Made by a program: the position numbers and the translations under genes. The notes beneath the pieces were generated by a model. The model was not told the origin of the DNA. It worked only from the letters and a program-made list of their open reading frames with translations, and ran no database searches. From Liriodendron chinense (Eukaryota > Streptophyta > Magnoliopsida > Magnoliales > Magnoliaceae), in the NCBI GenBank assembly GCA_003013855.2, contig ML058484.1, forward strand, positions 9,411,344-9,475,343: a stretch of DNA of 64,000 nt, read 5' to 3'. This document shows positions 1-11,398 of the stretch, piece by piece. Position 1 is the stretch's first letter. Each line of letters opens with the position of its first letter.

Positions 1-404
1 ACGAACATGTATAGTGCATCCTAAAAGTTGGCCAACTTAGCGTTGTTGTTACTTTGCTTCTTAAACATTTTCAGCCATAAGGGCTTTTACATGATGCCAT
101 GGGGCATTGGCCGAATTTGTCACTTGCCACGACCATGTCGAGATCGATACATATTTTCAGTCATAACGCCACCATGATAAATAGTTGTCTCTACCATTGA
201 GCAAGATATGCAAGACGTGTCTCATGACGGTAGCTAGTTGGGCTTACCCTTCTTGGGCTACTCATGAATGGATTTTGATCACATCTGCCTGTCAAGGCAA
301 TCGAAAAGGTCTTTTGTTTATCTTTTGTTGAAATTTTGCTGCCATGTGGCATCATCTAAATTGTTGGATATCACGTAATTAGATCAGGCTTTAACACTAT
401 TAGT
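1..404. other. No gene recognised
   Basis: No convincing reading frame, splice pattern or transposon terminus was seen. The text is ordinary AT-rich plant intergenic sequence. Confidence 0.5.
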
Positions 405-1200
405 CACGATCGTTTCTATAATTAAAGAAAGAACAAGACAATGAATGATGATAGAAATGCATTTTGGAACGACTGATGAGCCTTCTTTGTTTCTTGGTGT
501 TTGTCATTCTAAGTATCAGTTGAGTCTCATTCTTGAATTTGAATGTTAAGTAAAGTTTTTTTTATTCTTTTCCACAACACTCACATCCACATTCACCACA
601 TGGGTACTCAAACCCATGATCTCGGTGTTGAAACTCACTGGAGTCTACAACTAAGCCATGAGTAAGGCCCTGAATTCTAAATATAGTTATTTTCTTTTGT
701 GGGTCAGCTTTGATTGCACCTGTAGGTGGGTCACAACCTCAACATTGCAATCATCTTAATGGCCAGGACATAAGGTCCATATTCCGACATGCCATGATCA
801 CCTCTATAGTTAAAGAAAGATTGAGACAATGAATGATGAGAGAAATGTTAGCATGGTTAGTCACAGATGGCATCAGTAAACAAACATTGGAGACTGTAGT
901 GTGTGAGTGATCCAGGGTTCAATCCCTGGTAGTGTTACCTTTCAAAAAAAAAGAAAAAAAAAGTAAATGGACATTGTATTTGATGTTTGGATCACTCAGA
1001 TGGGTATTAGATGGGCCCCACAAATGTGTAGTGCATGTGGTTTCTACGTATACCTTAAGAATACTATACCACATTTATTAAAAGAGGTGTATGTAACTAC
1101 AATTCCTCTCTCGGCAAAGAAGCACTGAGACGGCGGAAACCGGCGGGGAATCCGTTGATGTGTGGGATTCTACTGTTGCACGGTTCTATAGAAGATGTTT
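405..1200. repeat. Local duplicated block, copy X (order A-B-C-D)
   Basis: Four stretches of this block recur at 3000-4130. Segment A (about 450-545) contains aatgcattttgga and cattcttgaatttgaa. Segment B (about 690-775) contains agctttgatt followed by cctcaacattg. Segment C is about 832-1045 and segment D about 1090-1200. In the second copy the order is C-D-A-B, as expected if both are windows on an old tandem array. There is also a short internal repeat (about 405-456 and 794-846). Divergence is high, and no coding function was recognised. Confidence 0.6.
884..976 (+). mobile_element. Short SINE-like retroposed insertion with target duplication
   Basis: An 81-bp insertion (890-970) interrupts the duplicated block relative to its second copy at 3085-3110. 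It carries a tRNA-type B-box-like motif (ggttcaatcc) inside a perfect cagggttcaatccctg hairpin. A near-pure A tract follows, and ACATTG is repeated on both sides (884-889 and 971-976). The A-tail, target repeat and absence from the paralogous copy support retroposition. No good A box is visible, so it may be a truncated SINE or a tRNA-fragment retroposon. Confidence 0.55.
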
Positions 1201-1856
1201 CAATTTCTATTAGTCACAAAAGATTTGCTCGTTCCTCAATTGATCAATGAGGGAATAATGGGAGATGAAGTAGGGGTTCCTCAGAGCAATTCTATTAAAG
1301 AAGAAACACCTAAAAAGGAAAGACATATGGTCTAACTAAAAGGGTTCATGACTCATAAGGTCCAAACATTTAGTAATGCAAAGTAGTCTTATAGTTTAAG
1401 ATAAGAACGTGGGTTAAAACTATTTGGATATACAGTAACTATGCCGGATGTCTCATTAGTGTCAAAGTCCACTTAATGTTTTATTTTAATAAGCATGAAG
1501 ATCCTTGCATGAAAGATTATAATAAGGATGTTTACGGCTTCATTCATTGCGAAAACAAAGGTTAACATGACCTACCATGAAGTCAATGATAATAAGAGTT
1601 CACCTAATGTTGATCTTTAGATTAGTGGAAGTATACAAACATTATATTGCGTACGCATTCCAATTTATTCGAGTTTAGTTGATGATTCTGGTTTTATGGT
1701 AATATACCCTTCAATTCATTATGTTCATTCGTTTTACATGCATAAGACAAATGAACATAGTAGTTTGACTTTCATTGAGGCATAAGAATCTCTTGCTAGA
1801 GATTGTAGGACTACTTGGAAATATGCATGCATGACTATACTTGGCATGATATTTTC
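1201..1856. other. No gene recognised
   Basis: AT-rich intergenic sequence between the duplicated block and a hAT-type MITE. Nothing else was recognised. Confidence 0.5.
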
Positions 1857-2047
1857 TAGGGCTAAAAGTCGGGTGGGTTCAACTCGAATGACCCATGACC
1901 GACTTGACATTGGGTTGGGCTCGGGCAGGAAGTATCGGGTTCGGTCTCAGGCTCGGGCTCGGCTATGCAAACATCAACCCGATAAAATTTCGATCGAGCT
2001 CGGGTTAAGGTCTCGGGTTGCCCAACCAAACCCGAACCTGAACCTGA

Positions 2048-2051
<4 letters not shown>

Positions 2052-2125
<74 letters not shown>
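2052..2125. repeat. (TA)n microsatellite
   Basis: About 37 uninterrupted TA units inside the hAT MITE. Long tyrosine-isoleucine reading frames over it are artefacts. Confidence 0.95.
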
Positions 2126-2129
<4 letters not shown>

Positions 2130-2225
2130 TTTCCCTCCCTTTTTTGAGTGATTTAGTTTTCCAGTCAATCAAATCAAACTTGAAATTTGATATGCTTTAG
2201 TATTAATGGAGTAATTGTCCTATAT

Positions 2226-2440
2226 TTTAACTTTTTCTTTTTTTTATTTTTTTTTTTATTTTTTTTAAGTTAGTCATGCAATGCACCCACCCTATTAGCT
2301 GTGCAACACACCCACTTGGTTAGTCACATGATGCACCCACCCACCAGTGGGATTAGTGTGTCTCCTTAGCACTCGAACCTGAGACCTGTTGTTGAAACGC
2401 CTAGGCGTCTTCTATCTGGGCTAGAAGGCGTCTTATATTT
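2226..2440 (-). mobile_element. SINE nested in the hAT MITE
   Basis: Read on the minus strand, it has an A-box-like tagcccagatag, a B-box-like ggttcgag, a body ending tgcatgactaactt, and then a long A-rich tail (the T-rich run at 2226-2267 on the plus strand). The tail-proximal text matches the SINE at 22743-22901 and the fragments at 18552 and 19265, so one SINE family has at least four members here. No target duplication was identified. Confidence 0.65.
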
Positions 2441-2778
2441 TAGCTTGTTTGTTTAGAAAAAGTGAAGCTCTTTACGATAAATAACTACATATATAATTAA
2501 TAAATCCATATGTACAAATAATAAAACGTGTATTGAAATATAATAGACTAATGTAATAACGAAAATATTAGTATGTCTCAACCCAACCAACCCGACCGAG
2601 CCTACTTGGGTTGGGCCCCAACCTGAGGTTGGGTTGGGTTAGATTAGGGTTGAGGTGTAGGAACCTTGGGTTGGTTTAGGGTTGAGCACCAACACACCCG
2701 ACTTTCAGCCCTAATATTTCCGTACCATGCACTCGTGCTGTAAGGATTTATATCATTGGGAGTACTCATATCTATGGG

Positions 2779-2910
2779 CATGCTTGGTCCCACTACAATA
2801 AATGAAGTGATGGCTACCTATTGTTCTATATCACTTGTCTCTGGTCATGCTTGGTCCCACTATGATAAATGAAGTGATGGCTACCATTGTTCTATATTAG
2901 TTGTCTCAAT
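2779..2910. repeat. Tandem duplication, 67-bp unit x2
   Basis: catgcttggtcccacta starts copy 1 at 2779 and copy 2 at 2846. The copies share aaatgaagtgatggctacc and ttgttctatat, with a few substitutions and short indels. Confidence 0.85.
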
Positions 2911-2999
2911 GGATTGAATTATTGAGAGTTGCTCATGATCCATTGTAGATGTCTAGTGAAGTTTCAACTTCGTAAAAGAAATACTAGATATACATAATC

Positions 3000-4130
3000 C
3001 ATTGTACATTTAACAATGACATGAGTGACTCAAGTGGAAGAATGTTAACGTCATTGCAAAATGGGTCACGCATAACATCAATAAAAAAGCATTGGATTTC
3101 ACGGTTTAGATCAATCAAATGAGCATCAAGTGGGCCCACAAAAGTGTAGTGCCACACATGATCATCGGTTTAAATCTGACATTGGGATTATTTAGATTGG
3201 GCGATATAATGGGCCCCACTGCAGCTGTGATCATTACATATATGTATCGGGAGGGATGCTTGAATTGTGGTCTTTATACACGGTTATTAAGATAGATATA
3301 GAAACTTACGATGTAAAAACTACAGATGAGAGAAGTGTGATGGGTAAGCTTCTTTGGACCTCTTTCATATAAATACATGTTTTGGTTCCTTCATCCACAT
3401 AGATAGAAAACCTTAAGTCTCATTGAGAGATTTTCCTAAGAGTGTAAGGTGCGGAAGATTGTCTTGGCGATATAGTGGCATTAGGAATGTCTTCCTAACA
3501 AGATACGCTTTTAAGATTACAATTTAGAATCTCCATTATTAATGCATGGATAAACTGTTTATTCCGCTATTTAGATTATATATGCAACTACACTTCTTCT
3601 TTCCCATAGAAAAGAGTTATGGAGACAATGGAAACCAACAGAGAGTCCATCGATGAGCAGGATTCCATCATAGGACAACTCTATAAAAGGGTTCTCGATC
3701 CCCGACTCCTCTCATGCCAGAAATTCCTAATTCCACCGGTGAGGGAGAGGAAAATGAGGAGATTGGCTTCACTACAATTGACAGTGAGAGAGGGAGGCAT
3801 AAACAGATGTGAACCTTGAGGCTTTGTCTTATCCAATGAGCTCCAATGCCGGTGCAATTGACAGAATCTCATATGCTTTTATCCCATATCTCTCTTACGC
3901 ACAACAATTCCAAAATCAGCATCAAAATAAATGCATTTTGGAATGACTAAAGAGTCTTCTTTGTTTTGTGGTGTCTGTCACTCTTCAATTTCCAGCTGCA
4001 GTCGCATTCTTGAATTTGAACGCTGACTACAGTCATTTCCTTTTGTGTGTGTGAGCTTTGATTACACCCATGGGTGGGCCACGACCTCAACATTGTAATC
4101 ATCTCAATGGCTAGAACATGGGGGCCCCAA
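3000..4130. repeat. Local duplicated block, copy Y (order C-D-A-B)
   Basis: C lies at about 3004-3160, D at about 3575-3690, A at about 3915-4020 and B at about 4029-4120. Each is a diverged match to the block at 405-1200. The frame starting at 3619 lies across segment D and shows no recognisable domain, and the matching segment in copy X is not open in the same way, so it is not called as a gene. Confidence 0.55.
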
Positions 4131-5337
4131 AACCCAATATGGATATTGGAAAATATCTAAGGCATCCGCTCTGAAGATGGATGTATGAAATGGAATCCGG
4201 TTCAAAGCAAAAGAAGAGAAAAAAGTAGCACTGTCACAAGTTGATGAGAGAGAATAAAAAGAATGGAGAATGGTTTTGGATCCTATAAGGTATCAATCCT
4301 GCATGTTGTTGATTGATCTTGTTTTGTGACCGTTCAATCGGTGGACCACTGATGGGTCGGATCACCCTGTGGCTCGCTGGTTTGACCTGCTTCTTAGCCC
4401 CATTTGAGTAAATGGGTCAGGGCTCGGGATGATGTCCCAATGTCATCTCATCCAATATGTTAGGGAACTTATAAATGGTTTAGAAGGGTTCAATCAAGGG
4501 GTGTGGGGCCCACCATGATGTGTGAGTGCCATCTAACCCGTCAATTAGATGTAGCCCCCAATGTTAAGCCTAGATCCGAAAATCCTGCCTGATCCATAAC
4601 TCGGGTGGGTTACACTGTAGGGAACAATATTGGACATTTGGGAGGGAATGCTTACTATGGAAAGTTTGAGAAGGGAATGTGGGATCTACTGTGTTGTGTA
4701 CATGTCATACAACCCATTCATCAGGTGTGCCCCACCAGGATGAAGGGATACAGCGAAAAATGGAGCTATTCCAAAACTTAGTCGGGCCACAAAGTGAATG
4801 TATGATGTTTTAGGTAGGGTTGTGCACGGTTCAGTTGGTTTGGTTTTGAGGGGCAATACCCAACCAAACCGACTCAATCAATTTTGAAAATTTAATAACT
4901 GAATCGGTGAAGCCTCACTAACCAAATTGAACCCGATAAATTCGGGTCGGTTCAATTTTGTTGCTTTTTATGACAACATTAAAACAATTGAGAAGATCCA
5001 AATCTTTGGTGGACCATACCAATATAAAAACTAATGAATGATCATTAAAACTTTTTATAATTATAGGCCACAAAAGTTTTAGATAAGCTAAAAGTGAATT
5101 TGACTTTTTCTTCATCCAGGTCTGTTAGACTATATCAACGTGTTGGATGGCAAATACACATTGCAAATCTTTTTCAAGTAGGCCTGAGTACATTTTTAAT
5201 GGCGAGAGCTCCATCAACATTGTTTCCTGTGGTGTGGTCTACCTGAGATTTAGATCTGAAAATGATTAGATGACATAGATATATAAGATATCATCAAGAT
5301 AGGCCATATAGTAAGGGTAACATTAATAAATATAATT

Positions 5338-5340
<3 letters not shown>
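4131..5340. other. No gene; degraded MITE pieces
   Basis: Around 4817 is a hAT-like end (tagggttgtgcacgg) followed by degenerate proline- and glutamine-codon-like repeats, without a matching far end. 5180-5310 contains one arm of the foldback family (tttcctgtggtgtggtct). No gene was recognised. Confidence 0.45.

Positions 5341-5398
<58 letters not shown>
5341..5398. repeat. (AT)n microsatellite
   Basis: About 29 uninterrupted AT units. Confidence 0.95.
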
Positions 5399-5400
<2 letters not shown>

Positions 5401-6347
5401 TTCATTAGAAAGGGTTTATAATTTTCATGAGCCAATAGCTGAGCGAACATTCTCGGTAAATACGTGGAGATGCACCCGAATACACCCCATCAGCCATACC
5501 CAAAGAGAAGATTATAACTCACTATGCTCATGGATATTTTAATCCCTTGTAAATGGAACACTTATCATCTTGTCCTTTTATAGACATCATTCCCCATTCA
5601 TGGCCCACCATACCAAGTTGGTCATTTCTTCCCTACAGCTTCTGGTGCATTTTGTTGTTTTTGGTTTTTTTTTTTTTTTTTTCTCTATTTTTTAATCAAA
5701 TCCCACTACTGATTTCTTGGCCCACTTGCTCATGAAAGGTAGTACCTTCCATGGGACCAAAGTTACTTTCAGTTGGATGTGGACCGTTGATTTCTCTTCT
5801 TTAACCGTCTACTTGTAGTGCACCTGATGAAAGTAACCTTTCGTCGTATTGAGGAGTTTTTTGGGGCATGGTCCATCCATGGTGGGACACAACAGGCTAA
5901 CGATCTGGATCACCGAAAAATGGGCCACACTCATCAGAACCGAAACATGACCATTCATCACAATGCCTTGGGTCCAGTATCCTATAATTTCTGTCCCGAT
6001 TTCCAACATATGTGTCACCTGTTTGGGCACCACATGATCTCTCTTAAGTTGGTTTTGATAATCAACGGCTAGATTCTTAAAGCTAATAATGGTGACTCAT
6101 CCTCCTCACACGTGGCATTCATACACGGCTATCCAAATTGCATATTGTGGATGGATCATATCTAAGATTGCATTGGTTAAGCAATCCTAACCATCCAATT
6201 TATTGGTACACAAAGTGGATGGCTAGAGGTATAATAGTGAGTGGTCAGCAATTTGGACTGTCGGGATGGCTGTACCACCATTTCTAAAATGGTGGTGAAC
6301 TAGGAGTCAAAGCCAAATAGTCAAACGAGGCTCGTTTGACCTCTCAG
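5399..6347. other. No gene; perfect hairpin at 6274-6296
   Basis: No gene was recognised. accaccattt at 6274 and its exact complement at 6287 form a 10-bp stem with a 3-nt loop. A related hairpin is at 56356-56381. Confidence 0.5.
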
Positions 6348-6356
6348 CTAAAAAAG

Positions 6357-6907
6357 TGGCGGGGATTGGGTACTATACTACCCTACCAGGACCTAGCTAG
6401 AGACGGACGGTCCTATTAGGGGTTTTGTTGGGCCCACATTAATGTATTTGTTTTATCCATACCGTCCATCTATTTTGAAAATTCATTTTAGGTGATGCGC
6501 CCAAAAAATTAGGCAGATACGATTCTCATTGGACCACTCTACAGGAAACAGTGAGGATTGAATGCCTACGGCTGAAAATCTCTTGAGGTCCACAAAAGTT
6601 TGGATCAAGCTGATATTTATTTTTTACCTTCATCCAAGTCTATGTGACCTTATTAACAGGTTGGATGGCAAAAAAATCACGGTGGGCCTAGGAAGGTTTC
6701 AACGGTGGGGATCGTTTTCACCACAGCTTCCGGTAATGTGGTCCACTCGAGACTTCGATCTGTCTACTTTTACAGTTCATGGCCTCAAATTATCTTTTAA
6801 AATAGATGGACGGCTTGGATAAAATACATATATCACGGTGGACCCCACGGAGCACCTGACAGGACCGTCCGTCTCTAGCTAGGTCGTGGTGGGGGTAGCC
6901 TCCGCCC
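6357..6907. mobile_element. Foldback element A (Mutator-like target duplication)
   Basis: The flanks CTAAAAAAG (6348-6356) and TTAAAAAAG (6908-6916) are a 9-bp target duplication with one mismatch. A perfect 24-bp inverted repeat lies at 6391-6414 and 6861-6884 (starts acctagctagagacgg). Inside, a left arm (ttttatccataccgtccatc, then ggaccactctacaggaaac) is the inverted complement of a right arm, separated by a spacer with aacaggttggatggcaaa. There is no transposase; the 9-bp duplication points to MULE-type mobilisation. Confidence 0.8.
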
Positions 6908-6953
6908 TTAAAAAAGACTAAAAAGTAGAGTAGGTTATCGCCCCGACGAGTTA

Positions 6954-7351
6954 TTGATACTCTGGCAGACGATGACGCTTGATACGAAGGCGCACAGAAC
7001 TTGTGCACGTGGCATACGTTAACTCAGATGAAGCCAACTAAATTGTAGATCCGACGGTTGAGAGTGACAATCCCAAAGTCAGATTAATCGAGCAATCCTA
7101 ACCTCTGATTTGTTGGGACTTATTGGTTAAAGTAGAACCGTTGGATATCTTTCATTTTCAGCCGTCGATAAATGAACTTCAATCCGATAAATCGGATAAC
7201 CAAATAATTATAACCTTTTATTCACCGTATATCTAAAGTGGGACCCATAATTTGAACAGTTTAATTTGAACTACTTGTATGTCACGTACGCAATTTCTAA
7301 GTAATTTTCAACTGCATGAGTATCATCTATCACTCTCCGCCAGAGTATCAA
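6954..7351. mobile_element. TIR element beginning ttgatactctggc
   Basis: ttgatactctggcaga at the left is matched by the inverted complement of ctccgccagagtatcaa at the right. The left body (gatgacgcttga, then cacgtggcat, then ttaactca) recurs at 16960-17010 inside a larger element with the same termini. No target duplication was resolved. Confidence 0.6.
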
Positions 7352-8060
7352 GCTTTTATCTATAGCCATTGATAGTTCACTGGGCCCCACTCTAACGAGT
7401 AAGAATCAGAGCATTCTAGAATGCAACGAGAGGAAGATTCCATTTCTTCAGGATCGACAGACTCGCGCGAGTAGGTTTCTACTCCTACAGGAGTGTACTC
7501 GAGAAATCAGAGCCGTTCATCAGGCGTGATTTGTACTACAAACGCCGATGCCTCTGTGTACGCCGTGGTCCACCTCATGAATGGTCTGGATCTTGTACCA
7601 TTTTACCATACTCGCATGTGTCCCGGAGGTGCCAACATTGCAAGCGTGCATGATCTTGGACGTCCATAGGTGATCCAACGGTGAATGTTCCTCAGACCGG
7701 CCCATCTACAAAGTGGGGAACATGTATCAATGGATGGATGATTAGGAAAAATGATATCCAATGGTCTTGATTCACGTGCATGTGTTGCTCATCTGAAAAG
7801 TGGGCCATCCTGACCGTTACGACATATACATCGTGTGGCTGTCCCGAATCCCACGTGGCACGTGTGATCTGGAATATGCCCATAAACTTTTAGAACAATT
7901 TCTATGATCCTTACATCACTTTTCAATTGGGTTGGACTGAGAATGTCCTGAGGATATACATTGAACATTCTGTGTAATAGGGCCCACTCATGGCCTTTTC
8001 TAATCGTAATCGGGATGGTGTTGGCAATGTCTCCACCAAGTGATCTATGCATGTACTTCC
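7352..8060. other. No gene recognised
   Basis: Several short frames occur on both strands, none with a recognisable domain or splice context. Confidence 0.5.
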
Positions 8061-8063
8061 CCT

Positions 8064-8910
8064 TTTATGGGGTGTTTGGTTGTTGATTTTTATATTTTTC
8101 CGAGAATTAATAATTGAACACCTCTTTTTTATTTTTTTTTTATTTTTCAGAAATTCCATTCTCCAACTTTTCTCAAGGACCTGTTTATTTCACCAATTAC
8201 ATTAATAAAATAAAGAAGATAGATAATGATTAAATTTGCTTTATTTGTTAGATTACATAAGTGCATTTGTCTACCGTACAATTACATTAATAACCTTTAA
8301 AAATAAGTAATAATTACAAATTGCTTTACTTGTCTTATAACATTAGTAACACTTGACTATAATGACAATATTGTTTATATTGTTAGTTTTATCTAATTAA
8401 AATTATAAATATGATAATTTTACAATATAAAATTATAATGATTACAAATTTCTTTATTTATTTCTTGTTATATTTATATTTGACTTTCAAATTATGTGCC
8501 GTAATACTTTTTTAAACAAACATTGTGAAATGATAATAATAACTTATTTATATTATATTATTATTAAATCAACGAAAAACCTATTTATTTTACCTGTTTA
8601 CCTAATAATGTGAAGTAATTATATTAGCGTTACTGTTCTACTACTACCAAACCAAACACACGAATGATTAGTCAAATGTAAATGTATTAAGCAATAAATA
8701 AATTTCTTTATAATTGATGCAATTTTCATGTAATTACTATAAAATCTCTCACTCAAACAACATTAATGTATTTTGATGATCATTTGACATTACAGTAATA
8801 TAAATTTATTATCATTACAATTTTATCAAGTAATGTAAAATTGTAATTGTTGTCAAGAGGCTAGTAATTTGTAATTTGTAATAATAGGTAAAACAAATAA
8901 GCACCAAAAG
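8064..8910. repeat. Very AT-rich tract, probable nested MITEs
   Basis: Most of the 850 bp is A or T. gtgtttggtt near 8070 is inverted at about 8650 (accaaaccaaacac), and cctgtttatttcacc near 8175 is roughly inverted at about 8890 (ggtaaaacaaataag). This suggests two overlapping or nested AT-rich MITEs. The termini are imperfect and target duplications were not resolved. Confidence 0.4.
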
Positions 8911-10039
8911 CTTCTTGCCCCAATGGTTGTTAAGGTTCATGGTATTGAATTGGAGACAAGTTGTATTGGATTAGTCTTAGTCTTAAAACAAGAGTTCTAT
9001 GACAAAAATGCAAATAGTCAATTTAGTTTATGTTTAAAGAAGAATTAAAAAAATAAATTAATGCCTATTGTATTTTTTCAAATGGAAGAATTTTATTTAA
9101 ATAGGCAAAATGATTAACCAAATAGTGAGATTGTAATCAATGGGGTCAAATATACGAACAAATGATGCCAGAAGCATCAATGGCTAGACAACTCAACCCT
9201 GTAGGGCTAGTCCATGGTCTTCTAACTCCAAGGAGGACTTGACCAAGCTTGAAATATATGCTTGGTGTTCAAGCTAATCAGGCCTAGCTCGATGATCAAT
9301 GGCCTAGCCCAGTCCATTGGTTCAGTCAAATCATGAAGTGGGCTATCATTGTTCAAAATGACTGGATGGTTTAAAGGCGCTTCTTAGAGTTGTCACTAAC
9401 TAGGCATGTATAGTTTAAAGACATTTGTTGGTTTTGAGTCATATGTTTCAAAATCTAAACGATTGTCATATGACAATTGTCATAGTAGGTGACTGGTGAA
9501 CAAAAATGATTCTTAAATTTCACTACTTCAAACCTTTGATCATCAAGAAAGAATTACTATTTCAAACTCTTTATTGAGCCACCCTTGCTTAACCTAGTCC
9601 CTAGGTTGGCTTAGTCATATAGTGTGAAGGCCACAACTTAGGGGACTAAAGTAAGGCCCATTGCACCTAGGGCACCTTCGTTCCAATCAACCCAACCCGA
9701 TTTACCCCCAACTGAGTTCGGGTCCATTGTCAAGGTTCTTAGGTTGAGTTAGGTTGAAAAATGTCATTTTACCATTTTACCACCACCAAACCAAACAAAA
9801 GTTTGTTATCAAATATAGAAAATAGCTAAAGGAATGTGCTACACTCTTTTATGGTAATGTCAAAATCTTGAATCAAATAGCAACATCATAACATTAAAGT
9901 AAGGGCTTACTTGGATGACTGAGTTCCACATTAATGCATTGTAAAAAAATTATTATTATTCCTTGTCACCAATTGGATAAGCCAAGTTGTCAATCATAAG
10001 AATCTATTCGAATGCGATGGACTGAGGTGCCTTGATGTG
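8911..10039. other. No gene recognised
   Basis: 9660-9760 has hAT-MITE-like text (caacccaacccgat, gagttcgggtcc) without clear ends. The rest is unremarkable. Confidence 0.45.
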
Positions 10040-10315
10040 GCATAGTTTCATGGGCCCAACCATAATGTGTGTTATATCCACATCATCCAGTCATTGAGAA
10101 AGCATTTTATGGAAATAGAAAAAAAAAATAAAAAAATGTGCCACATCCAAAATAGAAATTGACCACACCACAGAAGCAGTTGGGATTGAACGCCTACCAT
10201 TAAAAAACTCTTGCAGCTCACGAAAGTGTTGGATGAAGCTGATATTTAAGGTCATGCCCTAAAATGATATTGCAAAATGGATGGATAGTATGGATGTAAC
10301 ACATATTAGGCAAAT
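10040..10315. mobile_element. Foldback element B, internally deleted
   Basis: It has the left-arm text (ttatatccacatcatccagt, ccacaccacagaagcagt) and the right-arm end (catgccctaaaatgatatt, ggatggatagtatggatg), but most of the spacer and part of the right arm are missing. Confidence 0.55.
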
Positions 10316-11398
10316 TATATCCACATGCAAGCATATCAAAAAATTAAAGCCTTAAGAGTTATATTAGTACCACATCCGACTTTACCGTAATCATTACCTA
10401 TTTATGGTAGATAACACCACATTATGATGGATTCCATGAATCCAAACACATCCTAAAAATAATGTAAAAATGATGTCAATATAATTCTACTGTTCAAATG
10501 CAGATATCACGTCATAAGACTAGTTAAGTCAATAACAAGAAATTTGTGATCATCGCACATTTCCTTTGTTTTTTTTCCTATGCTAGTTGTTGAAACAAAG
10601 GCCCAAAAGGTTAGGTTCTGGTTTGGCACAACATTTAGAATTCAAGGTGGGTCAAGCTGCTGGTTGGATTCTCTTAAGACCAGGTTCAGGGAAACCTTCC
10701 AACCTAACCTGCCCCGCCCAAGTTGGACCCCTAGATGATGCATCCAAATGGCTTAACCATAACAATAAAAAGGGGGAATGTCATGGCCAAACAGTCTTAA
10801 GCCATGTTCGAATGGTGGCAAAAATGGGTTGATATGATCAAATGGGGCCCACTTTAAAACCATGCAAATCGCAATCAAATGGTGGCAAGACATGTGCACC
10901 TGTCTATGTCAATACGCATTCCACCAAAGAAAGCACTTGGACCAAAAATCCAAGTGTCCACACTTTTTTCGGGACAGTACACCAAAGTTCGGTGTGATAT
11001 ACATTCCCCTCCGATGGACCAAAGGCTACTCGCATAACAAGATACGACTATCCATTAACACACAAAAAGACCAAAACATACTCTCCATCATGGAAGGCAC
11101 CCTCCCAACATCGTTGATTAGATGATCGGAACCGTCCATCAAATGGCTGACACCGTGGATGGGCCACTTCCAAACCAGAACTTCGATTGGTGCATCCAAC
11201 TCTCCACATTCAACTACATGTATAGATAGTCAAGATTAACGGTTCGGAATGAATTTTGGACCGTAGATCATCCCCATGGACGGTTTCGATCACCTTGCTT
11301 TATACCTTCAGCTATCGTTTATACATTACAAAATGATGTCATGCACTATTACTAATCTCTGCCGGAGATATAACCATGTGTCAGAAACCGGCGAAAGT
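10316..11398. other. No gene recognised; HIPP 3' flank
   Basis: Two short plus-strand frames (10587-10832, 10862-11125) have no recognisable domain. The sequence nearest 11399 is the 3' flank of the HIPP gene; no canonical AATAAA was seen. Confidence 0.45.

Larger units (their letters stand above)
1857..2713. mobile_element. hAT-type MITE (857 bp) with TIRs and 8-bp target duplication
   Basis: It begins tagggctaaaagtcgggtg and ends with the inverted complement (rc tagggctgaaagtcgggtg), a TIR of about 20 bp. The flanks are ATATTTTC and ATATTTCC, an 8-bp target duplication with one mismatch, which is the hAT signature. The subterminal regions are dense in degenerate gggttgggttcggg repeats on both sides, as in the other hAT MITEs of this window. 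It contains a TA microsatellite and a SINE. There is no transposase reading frame, so it is non-autonomous. Confidence 0.8.

Noticed and set aside
900..940. tRNA gene at the ggttcaatcc motif
   Set aside because: Only a B-box hairpin is present, with no acceptor stem or A box, and an A-tail with target repeat follows. It was treated as a retroposon.
1831..2168. Reading frames with long Ile-Tyr runs
   Set aside because: They are translations of a TA microsatellite inside a MITE.
3619..3819. 66-codon frame starting METMETNRES
   Set aside because: It covers a duplicated non-coding segment whose other copy (about 1120-1200) is not open in the same way.
6240..6310. Helitron 3' end (hairpin followed by ctag)
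   Set aside because: The related hairpin at 56356 lacks a CTRR end, and no 5' TC terminus was found.
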